Shown here one piece after another: positions 62,927 to 64,000 of a DNA stretch of 64,000 nucleotides (position 1 is its first letter; every line of letters starts with the position of its first letter). The position numbers were made by a program, and so were the translations under genes. This DNA comes from Desulfarculus baarsii DSM 2075 (GTDB lineage Bacteria; Desulfobacterota; Desulfarculia; Desulfarculales; Desulfarculaceae), in the NCBI RefSeq assembly GCF_000143965.1, contig NC_014365.1, forward strand, positions 1,267,501 through 1,331,500, in the 5' to 3' direction. A model generated the notes under the pieces. That model worked only from the letters and a program-made list of their open reading frames with translations. It was not told the DNA's origin and did no database searches.

Positions 62927-64000
62927 TCAGCCGGCCAGCAGGCCGCGCACGCTGTCGATGACGTAGGCCGCGTCGTCGTCGGTCATGTCGGGGAACAGGG
63001 GCAGGCTGATCTGGCCGTCGTAGACGCGCTCGGTGGCGGGCAGATCGCCCCGTTTATAACCGAAATTCTGCTGATAATACGGATGGATGTGCACGGGAAT
63101 ATAGTGCACGCCCGCGCCGATGTTGCGCTGGGCCAGGGCGGCGATCATCGCTGTTTTGTCCAGGGGCGCGCCGGGCTCCAGGCAGATGGCGTAGAGGTGC
63201 CGGGCGTGGACGCCACGGCCCAGATCCTGGCAGACGCTCAGGTTCGTCAGGCCGCTCAGGCCCTGGTCGTAGATGGCGGCGAGCTGGCGGCGGCGCTGGT
63301 TGAAGCCCTCGACCTTGGCCAGTTGATGCAGGCCCAGCGAGGCGGCGATGTCGGTCATGTTGAACTTGAAGCCCAGCTCCACCACCGGCTGCCACCACGA
63401 ACCGCCCTTGGCGTAGCGCTTCCAGGCGTCCTTGCTCAGGCCGTGCATGCCCAGCACGCGCAGCTTGTCGGCCAGGGCTTGATCGCGGCAGATCAGCATG
63501 CCGCCCTCGGCGGTGGTCATGTTCTTGTTGGCGTAGAACGAAAAGCAGCCCACGTCGCCGATGAGGCCCAGGTGGCGGCCCTGGTAGGTGGAGCCCACGC
63601 AGTGGGCCGCGTCCTCGATGACCTTCAGGCCATATTTTTGGGCCAGCTCCATCAGCGGGGCCATGTCGGCGGCCTGGCCGGCGTAGTGCACCGGAATCAT
63701 CGCCCGCAGCCGGCCGCCCTCGGGGCCGACCATCAGGCCGGCGGCGTCCTTTTTGTAGCGCGTTTCGATGAAGCGCTCCAGCCAAACTGGGTCCATGGTC
63801 CAGGCCTGGGGGTCGATCTCGCAGAGCACCGGCCGGGCCCCCTGATGCGCCACCACCGCCGCCGTGGAGACCCAGGTGAAGCTGGGGACCAGCACGTCGT
63901 CGCCGGGGCCCAGGCCAAGTGCGGCCACGGCCAGTTGCAGCGCCGAGGTGCCCGAGTTGCAGGCCACGGCGTGGGGCGCGCCGCAAAAAGCGGCGAACGC
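62927..64000 (-). CDS. DegT/DnrJ/EryC1-type aminotransferase (N-terminus cut by window edge)
   Basis: PLP-dependent sugar aminotransferase of the family that builds amino sugars for lipopolysaccharide or glycoproteins. 357 residues are visible; the frame runs off the edge upstream of AFCGAPHAVACNSGTSALQ, so about 40-50 residues are missing. Features: ACNSGTSALQLAVAAL, GDDVLVPSFTWVSTAAVV, VIEDAAHCVGSTYQGRHLG, the PLP lysine in CFSFYANKNMTTAEGGM, and GVHYIPVHIHPYYQQ. It is convergent with comB (4 bp between stops). No other sugar genes are visible. Confidence 0.93.
   Translation of the reverse strand, partial: AFAAFCGAPHAVACNSGTSALQLAVAALGLGPGDDVLVPSFTWVSTAAVVAHQGARPVLCEIDPQAWTMDPVWLERFIETRYKKDAAGLMVGPEGGRLRAMIPVHYAGQAADMAPLMELAQKYGLKVIEDAAHCVGSTYQGRHLGLIGDVGCFSFYANKNMTTAEGGMLICRDQALADKLRVLGMHGLSKDAWKRYAKGGSWWQPVVELGFKFNMTDIAASLGLHQLAKVEGFNQRRRQLAAIYDQGLSGLTNLSVCQDLGRGVHARHLYAICLEPGAPLDKTAMIAALAQRNIGAGVHYIPVHIHPYYQQNFGYKRGDLPATERVYDGQISLPLFPDMTDDDAAYVIDSVRGLLAG

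Overview
The window is high-GC DNA (by eye about two thirds G+C) with almost gapless gene packing, many 1-4 bp start/stop overlaps and AGGAGG-type ribosome sites. No rRNA, tRNA, insertion sequence, phage or CRISPR was seen. The gene set points to a Gram-negative anaerobe or microaerobe: outer-membrane barrels, PbpC/alpha-2-macroglobulin, sigma-54 promoters, cytochrome bd, UbiD/UbiA quinone genes, a PEP-CTERM protein, EpsC-type serine acetyltransferase and a NifA-like activator next to GOGAT. I infer a deltaproteobacterium (Desulfobacterota, for example a Desulfarculus relative); this is a judgement from protein style, not a database match.

Layout. 1-3740 (minus) is a DNA-repair/translation operon cinA-thpR-recA-alaS. 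3865-5139 (minus) holds a DUF1178 protein and a TrmI-like tRNA methyltransferase. 5323-21536 is a nitrogen super-locus: glnA, a GlnK-type P-II protein, amtB, a small porin, a NifA-like sigma-54 activator, gltD, gltB, a glutamine amidotransferase and glutamine-dependent nadE, all on the minus strand, with an archaeal-type NrpR repressor gene diverging from nadE. Two well-formed sigma-54 promoters lie in front of glnA and of the porin-amtB-glnK unit. 21728-26218 holds an outer-membrane barrel and a ubiD-orf-ubiA-response regulator operon whose orf is an AT-rich foreign insert. 26368-30003 is a multi-PAS hybrid kinase. 30021-35439 is sbcC-sbcD-M20 peptidase. 35578-40185 encodes a 1535-residue protein of unknown function. 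40197-43971 has ispH, dusB, a radical SAM gene and a PEP-CTERM protein. 44049-50640 has a diguanylate cyclase, cydAB, an acyl-CoA dehydrogenase and a CBS-ACT protein. 50832-59611 has a FkbM methyltransferase and the alpha-2-macroglobulin/pbpC pair. 59673-62922 is cysE-cysK-lipoprotein-comB. The right edge cuts a DegT-type aminotransferase.

How the genes work together. The nitrogen locus covers uptake (porin, AmtB), sensing (P-II), assimilation (GS, GOGAT), other users of glutamine nitrogen (NadE, amidotransferase) and two regulators of opposite kind: a sigma-54 activator and a predicted 2-oxoglutarate-responsive repressor otherwise best known from methanogens. This mix is the most interesting part of the window. 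A second window-wide pattern is a recurrent housekeeping promoter form, TTGACN-N17-TAGNCT, found upstream of many unrelated genes.
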